Assembly: GCF_016653295.1 (NCBI RefSeq) | Contig: NZ_NHSF01000059.1 | Location: 8,001-72,000, forward strand | Source: Halochromatium salexigens | GTDB taxonomy: Bacteria > Pseudomonadota > Gammaproteobacteria > Chromatiales > Chromatiaceae | DNA: 64,000 nucleotides | Direction of reading: 5' to 3' | Shown: positions 43,990 through 53,861 of the stretch, piece after piece | Layout of the letters: each line of letters opens with the position of its first letter | Position numbering within the stretch: the stretch's first letter is position 1 | The notes under the pieces: generated by a model | Told to the model about the DNA's origin: nothing | The model's database searches: none | The model's input: only the letters and a program-made list of their open reading frames with translations | Made by a program: the position numbers and the translations under genes

Positions 43990-46653
43990 TCAGCTTGGAT
44001 GTTGATCGAGGCGGTCGTGGACCTCGCGCCGCAGGCAGCTCAGGGTTTGACCGCAGCGGATCGGCGTGGCATCGCGGGTGGCGATGAAGAACACATCCTC
44101 GACCTCGGCGCCGACGGTGGCGATCTTGGCACCCCGGACCTGGATGTCGCAACGCTCGAAGACGGTTCCGATCTCGGCCAGCAGCCCGGGCCGATCGCGC
44201 GTGGTGAGCAGCATGAGCGTGCGCTGATTGGCCGCATCATCGGTGAAGCTGATGCGGGTCTCGATGGGGAAGTAGCGCAACTGACGCGGCAGGCGCCGAT
44301 TGACGCGCGGCTCGGTGTGCGCGGACTGGCGCAGCTCGTGGCGCAGTTGCTCGGCCAGCTCGTCGCTGACCTCGCCCTGCTCGAGCGGCTCATGGTCTCG
44401 GGTCAGCACCTGGAAGACATTCAGCGCCATGTCGTCATCGGTGGTGATGATGCGGGCATTGACGATATCCAGGTTGCGCTGATCGAGCAGTGCGGTGATG
44501 CGCACGAAGAGATTCTCGCAATCCTGGGTGTAGATGAAGATCTCGGTACAGCCGCGCGTCGGTAGCAGGCGCGGATCGACCATCGGCAAATCCTCGGGCC
44601 GCGCCTCGAGGATGCGTCGGGTCTGCCAGGCGATCTCTTCCGGCTGGCTGGGCGCGAAGAAGTCCACCGAGAAACGAAACCAGAGATTGCGGCAGTCCTC
44701 GGCCTCGATGCCTTGACGCGCGAGGATGCGCATGGCCTCGATCTGTTTCTGCTCGATGAGCACATCCTGCGCTTGCGGGTTGTCGAGCCCGCGGTCGAGG
44801 CTGCGCCGCGCGGCGTGGTAGAGCTCGCGCAGCAGGGCGTCCTTCCAGGTGCTCCAGCGTTTCGGATTGGTGCCGCGCACATCGGCCACGGTGAGCAGGT
44901 AGAGGTAATCGAGGCGGTTGATATCGCTGACCTGCTCGGCGAAGGCCTGGATCACGGCCGGGTCCGAGATGTCCTTGCGCTGTGCGGTGACCGACATCAG
45001 CAGATGGTGCTCGACCAGCCAGGCCACCAGCCGGCTGTCGAATTCGCTGAGGTAGTGCAACTGGCAGAAATCCCAGGCATCGTGCGCGCCGAGCATCGAA
45101 TGATCGCCGCCGCGCCCCTTGCCGATGTCGTGGAACAGCGCCGCCAAATAGAGGATCTCGAGCTTGGGCACGCGCCGCGCGACCGCGCTGCACAGCGGTA
45201 GCTCGTGATCGTGCGCGGGGACCGAGAAGCGGCGCAGATTGCGCAGCACGCGCAACGTATGCTCATCGACGGTGTAGACGTGGAAGAGGTCGTACTGCAT
45301 GCGCCCGACGATATTGGCGAAGGCCGGGATATAGTTCGCCAGCACCCCGTAGCGATTCATCCGCCGCAGGGTGTCGGTGACCCCGCTCGGATGGCGCAGG
45401 ATCTCCATGAACAGGCTGCGCGCGCGCACGTCCTCGCGAAAGGCGTCATCGATGCGATGGCGGTGCTCGCGGATCAGGCGGATGGTCGAGGCGCGTACCC
45501 CATGCAGTTGGGGGCGCAGCTGCAGCAGATGGAAGGCCTCGAGCAGTGCGATCGGGCGGTGTTTGAAGACCTGTTCATGGGTCACTTCCAGGTAGCCGCT
45601 GCGGCTTTGGAAACGCCGGTTGATCGGCTCCGGCGGGCCGATGCGATCCTGCAGCAGGATGGCCTCGCGAAATAGCTGCAGCAGCATCTCGTTGAGCCGG
45701 TTCAGCTCCATCACCGTGCGGTAGTACTGCTGCATGAACTGCTCCACGGCGAGGTTGTCGCTGTGGTCGCTGTAGCCGAACTGCTCGGCGAGGGTGCGCT
45801 GATAGTCGAACAGCAGCCGGTCCTCGTGGCGGCCGGTGAGCCGATGCAGGGCGAAGCGGATGCGCCAGAGCAGGGCGCGGCCCTCGATCAGGGCGAGGTG
45901 CTCGCTTTCGGTCAGGAAGCCGTGGTCGACGAGTTCGAGCAAGGAGCCGGAGCCGAAGTGGCGTTTGGTCACCCAGCTGATCATCTGGATGTCGCGCAGA
46001 CCGCCCGGATTCTCCTTGATGTTGGGCTCCAGGTTGTAGGCCGTCTCGCCGTAACGGCGCCAGCGTTTGTGCTGCTCGGCGATCTTGGCCTCGAAGAAGC
46101 GGTCGGTCGGCCACAGGTGCGCGGGCGCGATCACCGCTTGGAGCTGATCGAAGAGCGCGGCGCGCCCGGTGATGAACCGCGCTTCGATCAGGTTGCTGAT
46201 CACGGTGAGGTCATCGGCCGCCGCGCTGGCGCACTCGGAGAGGGTACGCACCGCGTGGCCCAGCTCGATGCCGATGTCCCAGAGGAAGGTGATGAGCGTG
46301 GTCAGCGGTGCCTGCAGCGGCTCGAGTTGGTCCGCGTCGACCAGGATCAGCAGGTCGATGTCCGAGGCCGGATGCAGCTCGGCCCGGCCATAACCACCGA
46401 CGGCGATCAGGGCGCCGGCTTCGGTGTCCGGCATCAAACGCTGCCAGGCGCAGCGCAGGAGCATGTCGATCGCCTGCGAGCGCGCCTGCAGCAGTTGGCC
46501 AACGGGAGCCCCCTGGTCGTAGCTCTCGAAGAGCCTTGCGCGCACCTCCTTGACGGTGTCGCGAAAGTGCGCCAGCGCGGCGCCCTCGTCGACACCGAGC
46601 AGCTCGGCTTCGCGCTCGAGCACGCCGAGGGTGAGTGCGCTGTCGGTTCTCAC
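43990..46653 (-). CDS. glnD: Bifunctional uridylyltransferase/uridylyl-removing enzyme
   Basis: Nitrogen sensor that uridylylates PII proteins (GlnB/GlnK) under nitrogen limitation and removes UMP when glutamine is high. The 887-residue protein has the nucleotidyltransferase motif GGYGRAELHPASDIDLLI near residue 88, an HD domain (LFHDIGKGRGGDHS near residue 505) and two C-terminal ACT domains (TEIFIYTQDCENLFVRIT and LMLLTTRDRPGLLAEIG). The start is a GTG overlapping the map stop (GTGA), so it is coupled to map. The SbtB-type protein at 9.8 kb lacks evidence of being its substrate. Confidence 0.97.
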   Translation of the reverse strand: MRTDSALTLGVLEREAELLGVDEGAALAHFRDTVKEVRARLFESYDQGAPVGQLLQARSQAIDMLLRCAWQRLMPDTEAGALIAVGGYGRAELHPASDIDLLILVDADQLEPLQAPLTTLITFLWDIGIELGHAVRTLSECASAAADDLTVISNLIEARFITGRAALFDQLQAVIAPAHLWPTDRFFEAKIAEQHKRWRRYGETAYNLEPNIKENPGGLRDIQMISWVTKRHFGSGSLLELVDHGFLTESEHLALIEGRALLWRIRFALHRLTGRHEDRLLFDYQRTLAEQFGYSDHSDNLAVEQFMQQYYRTVMELNRLNEMLLQLFREAILLQDRIGPPEPINRRFQSRSGYLEVTHEQVFKHRPIALLEAFHLLQLRPQLHGVRASTIRLIREHRHRIDDAFREDVRARSLFMEILRHPSGVTDTLRRMNRYGVLANYIPAFANIVGRMQYDLFHVYTVDEHTLRVLRNLRRFSVPAHDHELPLCSAVARRVPKLEILYLAALFHDIGKGRGGDHSMLGAHDAWDFCQLHYLSEFDSRLVAWLVEHHLLMSVTAQRKDISDPAVIQAFAEQVSDINRLDYLYLLTVADVRGTNPKRWSTWKDALLRELYHAARRSLDRGLDNPQAQDVLIEQKQIEAMRILARQGIEAEDCRNLWFRFSVDFFAPSQPEEIAWQTRRILEARPEDLPMVDPRLLPTRGCTEIFIYTQDCENLFVRITALLDQRNLDIVNARIITTDDDMALNVFQVLTRDHEPLEQGEVSDELAEQLRHELRQSAHTEPRVNRRLPRQLRYFPIETRISFTDDAANQRTLMLLTTRDRPGLLAEIGTVFERCDIQVRGAKIATVGAEVEDVFFIATRDATPIRCGQTLSCLRREVHDRLDQHPS

Positions 46654-47492
46654 CCGGCGCTGGCGCGCAGCCGAACCGGCGCTTGCAGGCCGTCGGCGGT
46701 GTCGAGGGCATGATCATCGCCCGCCGCCGCGCGCTCCTCCTCGCGCAGGGTCAGCACCTCGCGGCCCGTCTCGGTGATCAGGATCGTATGCTCCCACTGG
46801 GCCGAGAGCGCGCGATCCTTGGTGACCACGGTCCAGCCGTCCGGCAGCAGTTTGACGAAGCGCTTGCCGGCATTGACCATCGGCTCGATGGTGAAGCACA
46901 TGCCCGGTTGCAGCCGCAGGCCATCGCCGGGCTTGCCGTAGTGCAGCACCTGTGGCTCCTCGTGGAAGGCAAGCCCGATGCCATGGCCGCAGTATTCGCG
47001 CACGACCGAGAAGCGATGGCGCTCGACGAAGGTCTGGATAGCATGGCCGATATCACCGAGCGTGGCGCCGGGGCCGGCCGCGGCGATGCCGACGCGCAGT
47101 GCCTGCTGGGTAGTGTCGACGAGCCGGCGCGCGAGCACGGTCGGCTCGCCGACGAAGAACATCTTGCTGGTATCGCCGTGGTAGCCGTCCTTGATCACGG
47201 TGATGTCGATATTGACGATGTCGCCTTTCTTGAGGCGCTTGTTGCCGGGAATCCCGTGACAGACCTGGTTGTTGACCGAGGTGCAGATCGAGCGCGGGAA
47301 GCCGCGATAATTGAGGGGCGCGGGAATCGCGTCGAGATCATCGACGATGAACGCATGGCAGATGCGATCGAGTTCGTCGGTGGTGGCGCCGGGGACGACA
47401 TGCGGGCCGATCATCTCGAGCACGGAGGCGGCGAGCCGCCCCGCGACGCGCATCTTTTCGATCTCCTCGGCATTTTTTATGGCAACACTCAT
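46650..47492 (-). CDS. map: Methionine aminopeptidase type I
   Basis: Removes the initiator methionine from nascent proteins. The 280-residue enzyme has the five metal ligands in the usual places: Asp in VNIDITVIKDGYHGD (two), His in YCGHGIGLAFHEEP, and Glu in FTIEPMVNAG and TQWEHT-like SAQWEHTILIT. A 25-residue C-terminal tail extends beyond the E. coli length of 264. It is divergent from rpsB, as in many proteobacteria, and coupled to glnD by overlapping stop and start. Confidence 0.97.
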   Translation of the reverse strand: MSVAIKNAEEIEKMRVAGRLAASVLEMIGPHVVPGATTDELDRICHAFIVDDLDAIPAPLNYRGFPRSICTSVNNQVCHGIPGNKRLKKGDIVNIDITVIKDGYHGDTSKMFFVGEPTVLARRLVDTTQQALRVGIAAAGPGATLGDIGHAIQTFVERHRFSVVREYCGHGIGLAFHEEPQVLHYGKPGDGLRLQPGMCFTIEPMVNAGKRFVKLLPDGWTVVTKDRALSAQWEHTILITETGREVLTLREEERAAAGDDHALDTADGLQAPVRLRASAG

Positions 47493-47588
47493 GGGCTCAG
47501 GATTCCGGCGGCTGCGATCATAGGGATTGATATAGCGGACACGCGGCTGTCTTCGATCTGGGATCGAGGAGACCGCTTATCGATTGGT

Positions 47589-47618
47589 TTGCGACGATCG
47601 AATCGAGCATGGTATAAG
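47589..47618 (+). promoter_or_regulatory. Sigma-70-like promoter for rpsB-tsf
   Basis: TTGCGA at 47589-47594 and TATAAG at 47613-47618 are separated by 18 bases. Transcription would start near 47625, followed by a leader of roughly 300 bases. This is the best promoter pair in the gap. Confidence 0.55.
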
Positions 47619-47858
47619 ACGCGGCGGAGTGGGGCAATTTAAGCTCGCTCTGGCCAAGTGTCCCATCCTGATGCCTGAGCTTGACTCAATAGGGTACGGA
47701 CCTGAGATGCCGGTCGTCTCACTGAAGGTCAAGGCTGGAAGCCCGGGAAACAACGCCGAGGCTGCCGAAGGAAGGGATACTGAAATCGATCGAAACCATG
47801 CCGCGATCGGCGCTGAGCCTCATCGCGCGCGATAAACGCCACACACGCACCGACACAT

Positions 47859-47888
47859 GATGCCGGGTGCCTCGAAAGAGGTTGCATC
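47859..47888 (+). ncRNA. rpsB leader hairpin, probable S2 autoregulatory element
   Basis: GATGC (47859-47863) can pair with GCATC (47884-47888), and inside it CCTC-GAAA-GAGG forms a tight stem with a GNRA tetraloop. The hairpin lies about 40 bases upstream of the rpsB start codon. In Escherichia coli and other gammaproteobacteria, S2 protein represses rpsB-tsf through a conserved structured leader; position and shape fit that, but I did not align it to the known model. Confidence 0.5.
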
Positions 47889-47928
47889 ATGGAGTGCGTG
47901 GAGGCCCAACCCGATACGAGAGAACATC

Positions 47929-48678
47929 ATGAGCGACGTTTCAATGCGGCAGATGCTGCAGGCTGGTGTGCATTTCGGCCACCAGACACGCTACTGGAAC
48001 CCGAAGATGGCCGCGTACATCTTTGGTCAGCGTAATAAGATCCATATCGTCAACCTTGAGCGTACCCTGCCGCTCTATCAGGAAGCGATGAGCTACCTGG
48101 GGAAGCTCGCCGCGAATGGCGGTAAGATCCTCTTCGTGGGCACCAAGCGGGCCGCGCAGGAGGCGATGCGCGAGGAAGCAAACCGCTGCAACATGCCCTT
48201 CGTCAACCATCGTTGGCTGGGTGGCATGCTGACCAACTTTAAGACTGTCAAGCAGTCCATTGCGCGGCTGAAGGAACTTGAGTCGATGTTCGAGGACGGG
48301 AGCATCGAGCGTTTCGGCAAGAAAGAGCAGCTCACGCTTCGTCGCGAACTCGATAAGCTCGAGCTTAGCCTCGGCGGCATCAAAAACATGGGCGGCCTGC
48401 CGGATGCGCTGTTCGTGGTCGATGTGGGCCATGAGAAGATCGCTGTTAACGAGGCCAATAAGCTTGGTATTCCTGTTGTCGGCGTCGTTGACACGAACAA
48501 CGATCCGAGTCGGGTCGATTATGTGATCCCAGGCAATGATGATGCGATTCGCGCGGTGCGGCTTTACATCGAGGGTGCTGCGTCCGCCATCCTGGATGGT
48601 CGGCAGACGGCGGCGGCCATGGCCGGCGGCCGTGATCCGGCCGAGGAGTCAGAAGAAGTAGCAGCAGCTGCCGGCTGA
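47929..48678 (+). CDS. rpsB: 30S ribosomal protein S2
   Basis: Small-subunit ribosomal protein S2, 249 residues. Starts [27 protein letters not shown], with further standard blocks [11 protein letters not shown]-like [29 protein letters not shown] and GVVDTNNDP. The frame begins earlier, at 47857, but the ATG at 47929 with GAGAG upstream gives the family N-terminus. It is followed by two hairpins and tsf. Confidence 0.98.
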   Translation: MSDVSMRQMLQAGVHFGHQTRYWNPKMAAYIFGQRNKIHIVNLERTLPLYQEAMSYLGKLAANGGKILFVGTKRAAQEAMREEANRCNMPFVNHRWLGGMLTNFKTVKQSIARLKELESMFEDGSIERFGKKEQLTLRRELDKLELSLGGIKNMGGLPDALFVVDVGHEKIAVNEANKLGIPVVGVVDTNNDPSRVDYVIPGNDDAIRAVRLYIEGAASAILDGRQTAAAMAGGRDPAEESEEVAAAAG

Positions 48679-48681
48679 CAT

Positions 48682-48719
48682 GCTCGGGCCGGGGGCCGGC
48701 TCGAGCGATTCTATTTTTT
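48682..48719 (+). terminator. Intrinsic terminator or attenuator between rpsB and tsf
   Basis: GCTCG-G-GCCGG (48682-48692) pairs with CCGGC-T-CGAGC (48696-48706), an 11-pair stem including one G-U pair, with a GGG loop. A run of six T follows at 48714-48719, seven bases after the stem. This is a good rho-independent terminator shape placed between two genes that are normally co-transcribed, so partial termination is likely. Confidence 0.65.
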
Positions 48720-48722
48720 CAA

Positions 48723-48746
48723 GCTCGAGACGTTGTCGTCTCGAGC
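48723..48746 (+). promoter_or_regulatory. Second perfect hairpin upstream of tsf
   Basis: GCTCGAGACG and CGTCTCGAGC form a perfect ten-pair stem with a TTGT loop, four bases after the T-run of the preceding terminator. It ends 27 bases before the tsf ATG. Its arms share CTCGAG with the 3' arm of the first hairpin, so alternative pairings are possible. Confidence 0.55.
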
Positions 48747-48773
48747 AATATCACGATTTTTCTGGAGTGACTC

Positions 48774-49667
48774 ATGGCGATTTCAGCCGCACTGGTCAAG
48801 GAACTGCGCGAACGCACCGGCGCCGGCATGATGGAATGCAAGAAGGCGCTGGTCGAAACGGACGGGAACATCGACGCGGCCATCGAGGCGATGCGGAAGT
48901 CAGGTCAGGCTAAGGCCGCGAAAAAGGCTGGCCGTGTCGCCGCCGAAGGTGTCGTCGAACTCAGAATTGCGGATGATCACCATGCGGCCGTGATGGTCGA
49001 GGTCAATAGCGAGACCGATTTTGTTGCCAAGGATGCGCACTTCGCCGGTTTCGCCGCTGCGGTGGCCGAGACTGCGCTGGTCAGTACGGTTGCTGACGAG
49101 GGCGCGCTGGCCGCACAGCCGCTGGCGGGAGGGGATGGTGAGAGCGTCGAGGAAGCGCGCCAGGCGCTGATCGCGAAGATCGGCGAGAACGTCGCCGTGC
49201 GCCGCATGCACAGGTTCGATGCTCCCGTGGGAAGCTTCTATAGCTACCGGCATGGCGTGCGCATCGCGGTGCTAGTCGAGTTGGTCGGCGGCGACGAAGA
49301 ACTAGGGCGTGATATCGCGATGCACATCGCCGCTTCGAGCCCGCTCTGCGTATCGGCCGAGGATGTCCCCGCCGAGGCGCTTGAGAAGGAGCGCGAGATC
49401 TTCAAGGCGCAGGCCCTCGAGAGTGGCAAACCAGCCAATATCGTCGATAAGATCACCGATGGCCGGATGCGCAAATACCTCGAGGAAGTGACCCTGCTCG
49501 GTCATGCGTTCGTCAAGGACCCCGATACGCAGGTCGGCGATCTGCTCAAGGCGCGGGGTGCCGAGGTCAAACGCTTTTTGCGCATGGAGGTTGGCGAAGG
49601 TGTTGAAAAGAAGGTCGAGAACTTCGCCGATGAGGTCAAGGCCCAGGCCGGTCAGGTCGACGCCTAG
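48774..49667 (+). CDS. tsf: Elongation factor Ts
   Basis: Guanine-nucleotide exchange factor that recharges EF-Tu with GTP. The 297-residue protein starts with ISAALVKELRERTGAGMMECKKAL, the UBA-like N-terminal domain; the core contains VEVNSETDFVAKD, which inserts into EF-Tu. GGAG precedes the ATG. It shares a transcript with rpsB subject to the hairpins between them. pyrH follows 28 bases downstream. Confidence 0.98.
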   Translation: MAISAALVKELRERTGAGMMECKKALVETDGNIDAAIEAMRKSGQAKAAKKAGRVAAEGVVELRIADDHHAAVMVEVNSETDFVAKDAHFAGFAAAVAETALVSTVADEGALAAQPLAGGDGESVEEARQALIAKIGENVAVRRMHRFDAPVGSFYSYRHGVRIAVLVELVGGDEELGRDIAMHIAASSPLCVSAEDVPAEALEKEREIFKAQALESGKPANIVDKITDGRMRKYLEEVTLLGHAFVKDPDTQVGDLLKARGAEVKRFLRMEVGEGVEKKVENFADEVKAQAGQVDA

Positions 49668-49695
49668 CTCTCTTAACTGACATTAGGATCGAATC

Positions 49696-50424
49696 GTGTC
49701 GCAGCCCGCTTATCGGCGTATCTTGTTGAAGCTGAGCGGTGAAGCGCTCATCGGGGACGAGTCTTGCGGCATCGATCCGATGCTCTTGGGACGTCTTGCG
49801 GATGATGTCGCGGCGTCCGCGCAGCAGGGTTTGCAGATCGCGTTGGTCATCGGCGGCGGCAATTTGTTTCGCGGCGCCGCGCTCGCCGCCGAAGGCATGG
49901 ACCGCGTGACCGGTGACCACATGGGCATGCTGGCCACGGTGATGAACGCGCTGGCGATGCAGGATGCTCTCGAACGCCGCTCGGTGCCGACCCGGGTCAT
50001 GTCGGCGCTGAAGGTCAATCAGGTCTGCGAGGACTATATCCGCCGCCGCGCGCTCAGGCATCTCGACAAGGGGCGGGTGACCATCTTCGCGGCCGGGACC
50101 GGCAATCCGTTCTTCACCACCGATTCCGCCGCGAGCCTGCGCGCGGTCGAGATCGGCGCCGATCTCCTGATCAAGGCGACCAAGGTCGATGGGGTCTTTT
50201 CCGAGGACCCGATGACCCATCCGGAGGCGATCTTCTACAAGCGCTTGACGTATGATCAAGCCATTGCCGAACGGCTGCAGGTGATGGATACGACCGCTAT
50301 CGTGCTCTGCCGCGACAATGGGATTCCGCTGCGCATCATGAACATTTACGAGGCCGGCGCGCTTGCCCGAGTGGCGGCGGGCGAGGATATTGGCTCGCTG
50401 GTGGTGACTGGAAACGAACAATGA
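49696..50424 (+). CDS. pyrH: Uridylate kinase
   Basis: Bacterial UMP kinase of the amino-acid-kinase fold, making UDP for nucleotide and envelope precursor synthesis. The 242-residue protein starts at a GTG with AGGAT upstream; [41 protein letters not shown] and [13 protein letters not shown] are family blocks. Its last bases overlap frr as ATGA, so the two are coupled. Confidence 0.98.
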   Translation: MSQPAYRRILLKLSGEALIGDESCGIDPMLLGRLADDVAASAQQGLQIALVIGGGNLFRGAALAAEGMDRVTGDHMGMLATVMNALAMQDALERRSVPTRVMSALKVNQVCEDYIRRRALRHLDKGRVTIFAAGTGNPFFTTDSAASLRAVEIGADLLIKATKVDGVFSEDPMTHPEAIFYKRLTYDQAIAERLQVMDTTAIVLCRDNGIPLRIMNIYEAGALARVAAGEDIGSLVVTGNEQ

Positions 50425-50978
50425 TCGATGACATCAAGAAAGACGCCGCTGACCGGATGTCAAAGAGTGCCGAGGCGCTGCGCCACGAGTTGGCGAAGAT
50501 TCGCACCGGCCGCGCCCATCCGTCGCTGCTCGACCATGTGAAAGTGAGCTACTACGGCTCCGAGGTGCCGATCAATCAGGTCGCGAATGTGGCGGTTGAA
50601 GACGCCCGCACCCTCACGGTGACGCCTTGGGAGCGGAACATGGTGCAGGCGGTCGAGAAGGCCATCATGCAATCCGACCTCGGGGTCAATCCGAACAGTG
50701 CCGGCGTCGTGATCCGTGTCCCGATGCCGGCACTGACCGAGGAGCGGCGGCGCGATCTGCAGCGCATTGCCCGGCAAGAGGCGGAACAGACCCGGGTTGC
50801 GGTGCGCAATATTCGCCGCGATGCGAATCATGAGCTCAAGGAGCTGGTTAAGGAAAAGCTGATCTCGGAAGATGATGAACGCCGCGGTCAGGAAATCGTG
50901 CAGAAGCTGACCGATCAGTTCGTTAAAGAGGTCGATCAGATTCTCGACGAAAAAGAACAAGACTTGATGGCGATTTGA
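50421..50978 (+). CDS. frr: Ribosome recycling factor
   Basis: Splits post-termination ribosomes with EF-G. The 185-residue protein has the standard length and blocks: [26 protein letters not shown] (first helix), [19 protein letters not shown], and [16 protein letters not shown]. The ATG overlaps the pyrH stop. uppS begins 51 bases later. Confidence 0.98.
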   Translation: MIDDIKKDAADRMSKSAEALRHELAKIRTGRAHPSLLDHVKVSYYGSEVPINQVANVAVEDARTLTVTPWERNMVQAVEKAIMQSDLGVNPNSAGVVIRVPMPALTEERRRDLQRIARQEAEQTRVAVRNIRRDANHELKELVKEKLISEDDERRGQEIVQKLTDQFVKEVDQILDEKEQDLMAI

Positions 50979-51029
50979 GCGGCGCGCGCTTCCTTTTTGA
51001 TGCAGCCTTGCGAAGTCCGCTGACGTTCA

Positions 51030-51806
51030 ATGAGTTCCACGAATCAGCCTGACGGCGAAGGGCATCAACTCAGGGTTCCAGCCCATGTCGCCATCATCAT
51101 GGACGGCAATGGCCGTTGGGCGCGACAGCGCGGCCTGCCGAGAACCCAAGGGCATCGCGCGGGCGCCAAAAGCGTGCGTGCGGTGGTTGAACAAGGGTTG
51201 CGCAGCGGCGTGCACATGCTCACGCTGTTTGCGTTCAGCAGCGAGAACTGGCGCCGCCCGCGCGCCGAGGTCAATACCCTGCTCGAACTCTTCATGAGCA
51301 CCTTGCGCGCCGAGGTCAATCGGCTTATCGAGCACGACGTGCAACTGCGTTTTATCGGTGACCTCTCGGCTTTTTCGAACAAGCTCCAACGCCAGATCGC
51401 CGAGGCCGAGGAGGCGACCCGTGATGGCCACTCTCTCTTGCTTCAGATCGCCGCCAATTACGGGGGGCGTTGGGATATTGCGCAATCGGTGCGGGCTTTA
51501 GCGCGCGAGGTCTCGAAGGGACAGCTGCAAGCGGATGCCATCGATGAAGCGGCGATCGCCGGACGCCTCTGCACCGCCGGTTTTCCGGAGCCCGATCTGT
51601 TCATTCGCACCGGCGGCGAGAAGCGCATCAGTAACTTCCTGCTGTGGCAGAGTGCCTACGCCGAACTCTACTTTTCCGATCTGATGTGGCCGGAATTCGA
51701 TGCCGATGCCTTTGTCGCCGCGCTGCGGGATTTCGGCCGTCGCCAGCGTCGCTTCGGCCTGACCAGTGAGCAAGTGACCGAACTGGCGGATGCCTATGGC
51801 GGCTGA
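51030..51806 (+). CDS. uppS: Undecaprenyl diphosphate synthase
   Basis: cis-Prenyltransferase making the C55 lipid carrier for peptidoglycan and O-antigen units. The 258-residue protein carries the catalytic Asp25 in VAIIMDGNGRWARQRG, and the conserved FSSENWRRP and the C-terminal DLFIRTGGEKRISNFLLWQ, which binds the isopentenyl substrate. Its stop overlaps the cdsA start region by 11-17 bases. Confidence 0.98.
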   Translation: MSSTNQPDGEGHQLRVPAHVAIIMDGNGRWARQRGLPRTQGHRAGAKSVRAVVEQGLRSGVHMLTLFAFSSENWRRPRAEVNTLLELFMSTLRAEVNRLIEHDVQLRFIGDLSAFSNKLQRQIAEAEEATRDGHSLLLQIAANYGGRWDIAQSVRALAREVSKGQLQADAIDEAAIAGRLCTAGFPEPDLFIRTGGEKRISNFLLWQSAYAELYFSDLMWPEFDADAFVAALRDFGRRQRRFGLTSEQVTELADAYGG

Positions 51807-52653
51807 GCACGCTCCTGGGGCACGCACTCAAGGATTGCGCGCGCGTGTGCTGACCGCGCTGCTGCTGGCACCGCTGGTGATGGGCGCGGTGCTGTTGCTG
51901 CCGAGCCCTTGGTTCGCCGGGCTGATGGCGCTGTTCGTCGCCATGGCGGCGTGGGAATGGTCGGCGCTGGCCGGTTTCGGCGCCCGCCTCGTGCGCGCGG
52001 GCTATATGGCGCTGATCCTGCTCTGTTTGCCGCTCGTCTGGCTGCTGGTGCCAGGCGCGTGGCACGCCTTCATCCTCGCGCTCGCCGCCCTCTGGTGGCT
52101 CGTGCTGGCGCTGCGCTTGCCCCTGATCCAGCGCATCGATCAGGCGCCGCGGGTCGAGCCCTCGCTGCTGATGCTCGGTCTGTTGGTGTTGGTCACGCCT
52201 TGGCTCGCGCTGGTCCATTTGCATGCCATGCTGACGCAGGGTCCGCTGATTGCCCTGAGTCTGCTGATGCTGATCTGGATTGCCGACAGCGCGGCCTATT
52301 TCAGCGGGCGGCGCTTCGGTCGCGCGAAGCTCTCGGCAGTGCTCAGCCCGGGTAAGACTCGGGTGGGCGTCTACGTCGGCGTGGCGGCGGCGGCCCTGTG
52401 GGGGCTGCTGGTCGCGTTGCTGCTCGGTTTGGCGGCGCCGCAAACGCTCTTTTTACTCGTGATCTGCGTGCTGACGGCGGTGCTGTCGGTGGTCGGCGAC
52501 CTGTTCGAGAGCTGGCTCAAACGCCGGCGCGGGATCAAGGATGCCGGTTCCCTGTTACCAGGCCACGGCGGCATGCTGGATCGTATCGACAGCCTGACGG
52601 CGGCGGCGCCGATCTTCGCGCTCGGCTTCATCTGGCTCATCGGCGGGCAATAA
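51796..52653 (+). CDS. cdsA: Phosphatidate cytidylyltransferase
   Basis: Integral membrane enzyme that makes CDP-diacylglycerol from CTP and phosphatidic acid. About 285 residues with seven to eight hydrophobic segments. The signature region is near the C-terminus: [21 protein letters not shown] followed by [14 protein letters not shown] (only motifs listed). Starts at 51796 or the ATG two codons earlier at 51790; both overlap the end of uppS. Confidence 0.96.
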   Translation: MAAEHAPGARTQGLRARVLTALLLAPLVMGAVLLLPSPWFAGLMALFVAMAAWEWSALAGFGARLVRAGYMALILLCLPLVWLLVPGAWHAFILALAALWWLVLALRLPLIQRIDQAPRVEPSLLMLGLLVLVTPWLALVHLHAMLTQGPLIALSLLMLIWIADSAAYFSGRRFGRAKLSAVLSPGKTRVGVYVGVAAAALWGLLVALLLGLAAPQTLFLLVICVLTAVLSVVGDLFESWLKRRRGIKDAGSLLPGHGGMLDRIDSLTAAAPIFALGFIWLIGGQ

Positions 52654-52667
52654 TGGGAGGAGAGGCT

Positions 52668-53855
52668 ATGATCGGTATCACGGTGCTCGGGTCGACCGGC
52701 TCGATCGGGGTCAGCACGCTCGATGTGGTGCTGCGGCATCCGGAGCGCTTTCGGGTGGTGGCGCTCAGCGCGCATCGCAATGTCGAGCGCATGGCCGAAC
52801 AGTGTCGGCGCGTTCAGCCTTCCTACGCGGTGATGGTCGATCCCGCCGCCGCAGCGTCCTTGCGCGAGCAGCTCGCGGACATGCCGAGGCCACCGGAAGT
52901 GCTAGCCGGCGCCGAGGCGCTCGAGACCATCGCCGCGCTGCCCGAGGCCGATTATGTGATGGCCGCGATCGTCGGTGCCGCCGGCCTGCCCTCGACGCTG
53001 GCCGCGACCCAGGCCGGCAAACGGGTGCTGCTCGCGAACAAAGAGGCCCTGGTGGTCGCCGGGGATATCGTGATGCGCGCCGCCGTGGCCAGCGGCGCCC
53101 TGTTGCTGCCGATCGATAGCGAACACAACGCCATCTTCCAGTGCATGCCGCCGAGCTTCGCCGATGGGCTTGGTCAATGCGGGGTGGAGCGCATTCTGCT
53201 GACCGCCTCCGGCGGGCCGTTCCGGGACGCCTCGCCGGCGTCGCTGGCGGCGGTGACGCCGGATCAGGCCTGTGCCCATCCCAACTGGCAGATGGGGCGC
53301 AAGATCTCGGTCGACTCGGCGACCATGATGAACAAGGGGCTCGAGATCATCGAGGCCTGCTGGTTGTTCAACACCTCGCCGGCCAAGATCCAGGTCGTGG
53401 TGCATCCGCAGAGCGTGATCCACTCGATGGTCCAATACTCCGATGGCTCGGTGCTGGCGCAGCTCGGCAATCCGGATATGCGCACGCCGATCGCCCACGC
53501 GCTCGCCTGGCCACAGCGCATGGCCTCGGGCGTCGAGCCGCTGGACCTGTTCGTCACCGCGCATCTCGATTTCGAGCCGCCGGCACCCGAGCGCTTCCCC
53601 TGCTTGGAACTGGCCTATCGGGCGGCGGCCGAGGGTGGCACCGGGCCGGTGGTGTTGAATGCCGCCAATGAGGTCGCGGTCGCCGCCTTCCTCGCCGAGC
53701 GCATTGGGTTCACCCAGATTGCCAGCCTGGTGGAGCGCACCATGGATCAACTGCCGGCCGAGCCGGTCGGCGCCGCCGGGCTCGAGCATGTGCTGGCAGT
53801 CGATGCCCGCGCGCGCGGGCTGGCCGAGCAAGGCCTGCGCGCGTTGGCCGCTTGA
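52668..53855 (+). CDS. dxr: 1-deoxy-D-xylulose-5-phosphate reductoisomerase
   Basis: Second enzyme of the MEP isoprenoid pathway, converting DXP to MEP with NADPH. The 395-residue protein begins [15 protein letters not shown] (nucleotide binding); the metal- and substrate-site blocks are [20 protein letters not shown] and [20 protein letters not shown]. The frame is open from 52398, but GGGAGGAGAGG directly before the ATG at 52668 fixes the start. It supplies precursors to UppS just upstream. Confidence 0.98.
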   Translation: MIGITVLGSTGSIGVSTLDVVLRHPERFRVVALSAHRNVERMAEQCRRVQPSYAVMVDPAAAASLREQLADMPRPPEVLAGAEALETIAALPEADYVMAAIVGAAGLPSTLAATQAGKRVLLANKEALVVAGDIVMRAAVASGALLLPIDSEHNAIFQCMPPSFADGLGQCGVERILLTASGGPFRDASPASLAAVTPDQACAHPNWQMGRKISVDSATMMNKGLEIIEACWLFNTSPAKIQVVVHPQSVIHSMVQYSDGSVLAQLGNPDMRTPIAHALAWPQRMASGVEPLDLFVTAHLDFEPPAPERFPCLELAYRAAAEGGTGPVVLNAANEVAVAAFLAERIGFTQIASLVERTMDQLPAEPVGAAGLEHVLAVDARARGLAEQGLRALAA

Positions 53856-53861
53856 TCCGTC

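Larger units (their letters stand above)
47493..47928. other. Divergent control region between map and rpsB
   Basis: The only stretch over 300 bases without a gene. It holds a sigma-70-like promoter for rpsB near 47589-47618, then a leader of about 300 bases ending in a hairpin near 47859-47888. A frame at 47584-47835 has no ribosome site or recognisable product and is judged noise. The map promoter should lie in the first 90 bases; I could not pick convincing hexamers. Confidence 0.6.

Noticed and set aside
47584-47835. 83-codon frame in the rpsB leader
   Set aside because: No ribosome site, no recognisable product, starts inside the predicted promoter; more likely untranslated leader.
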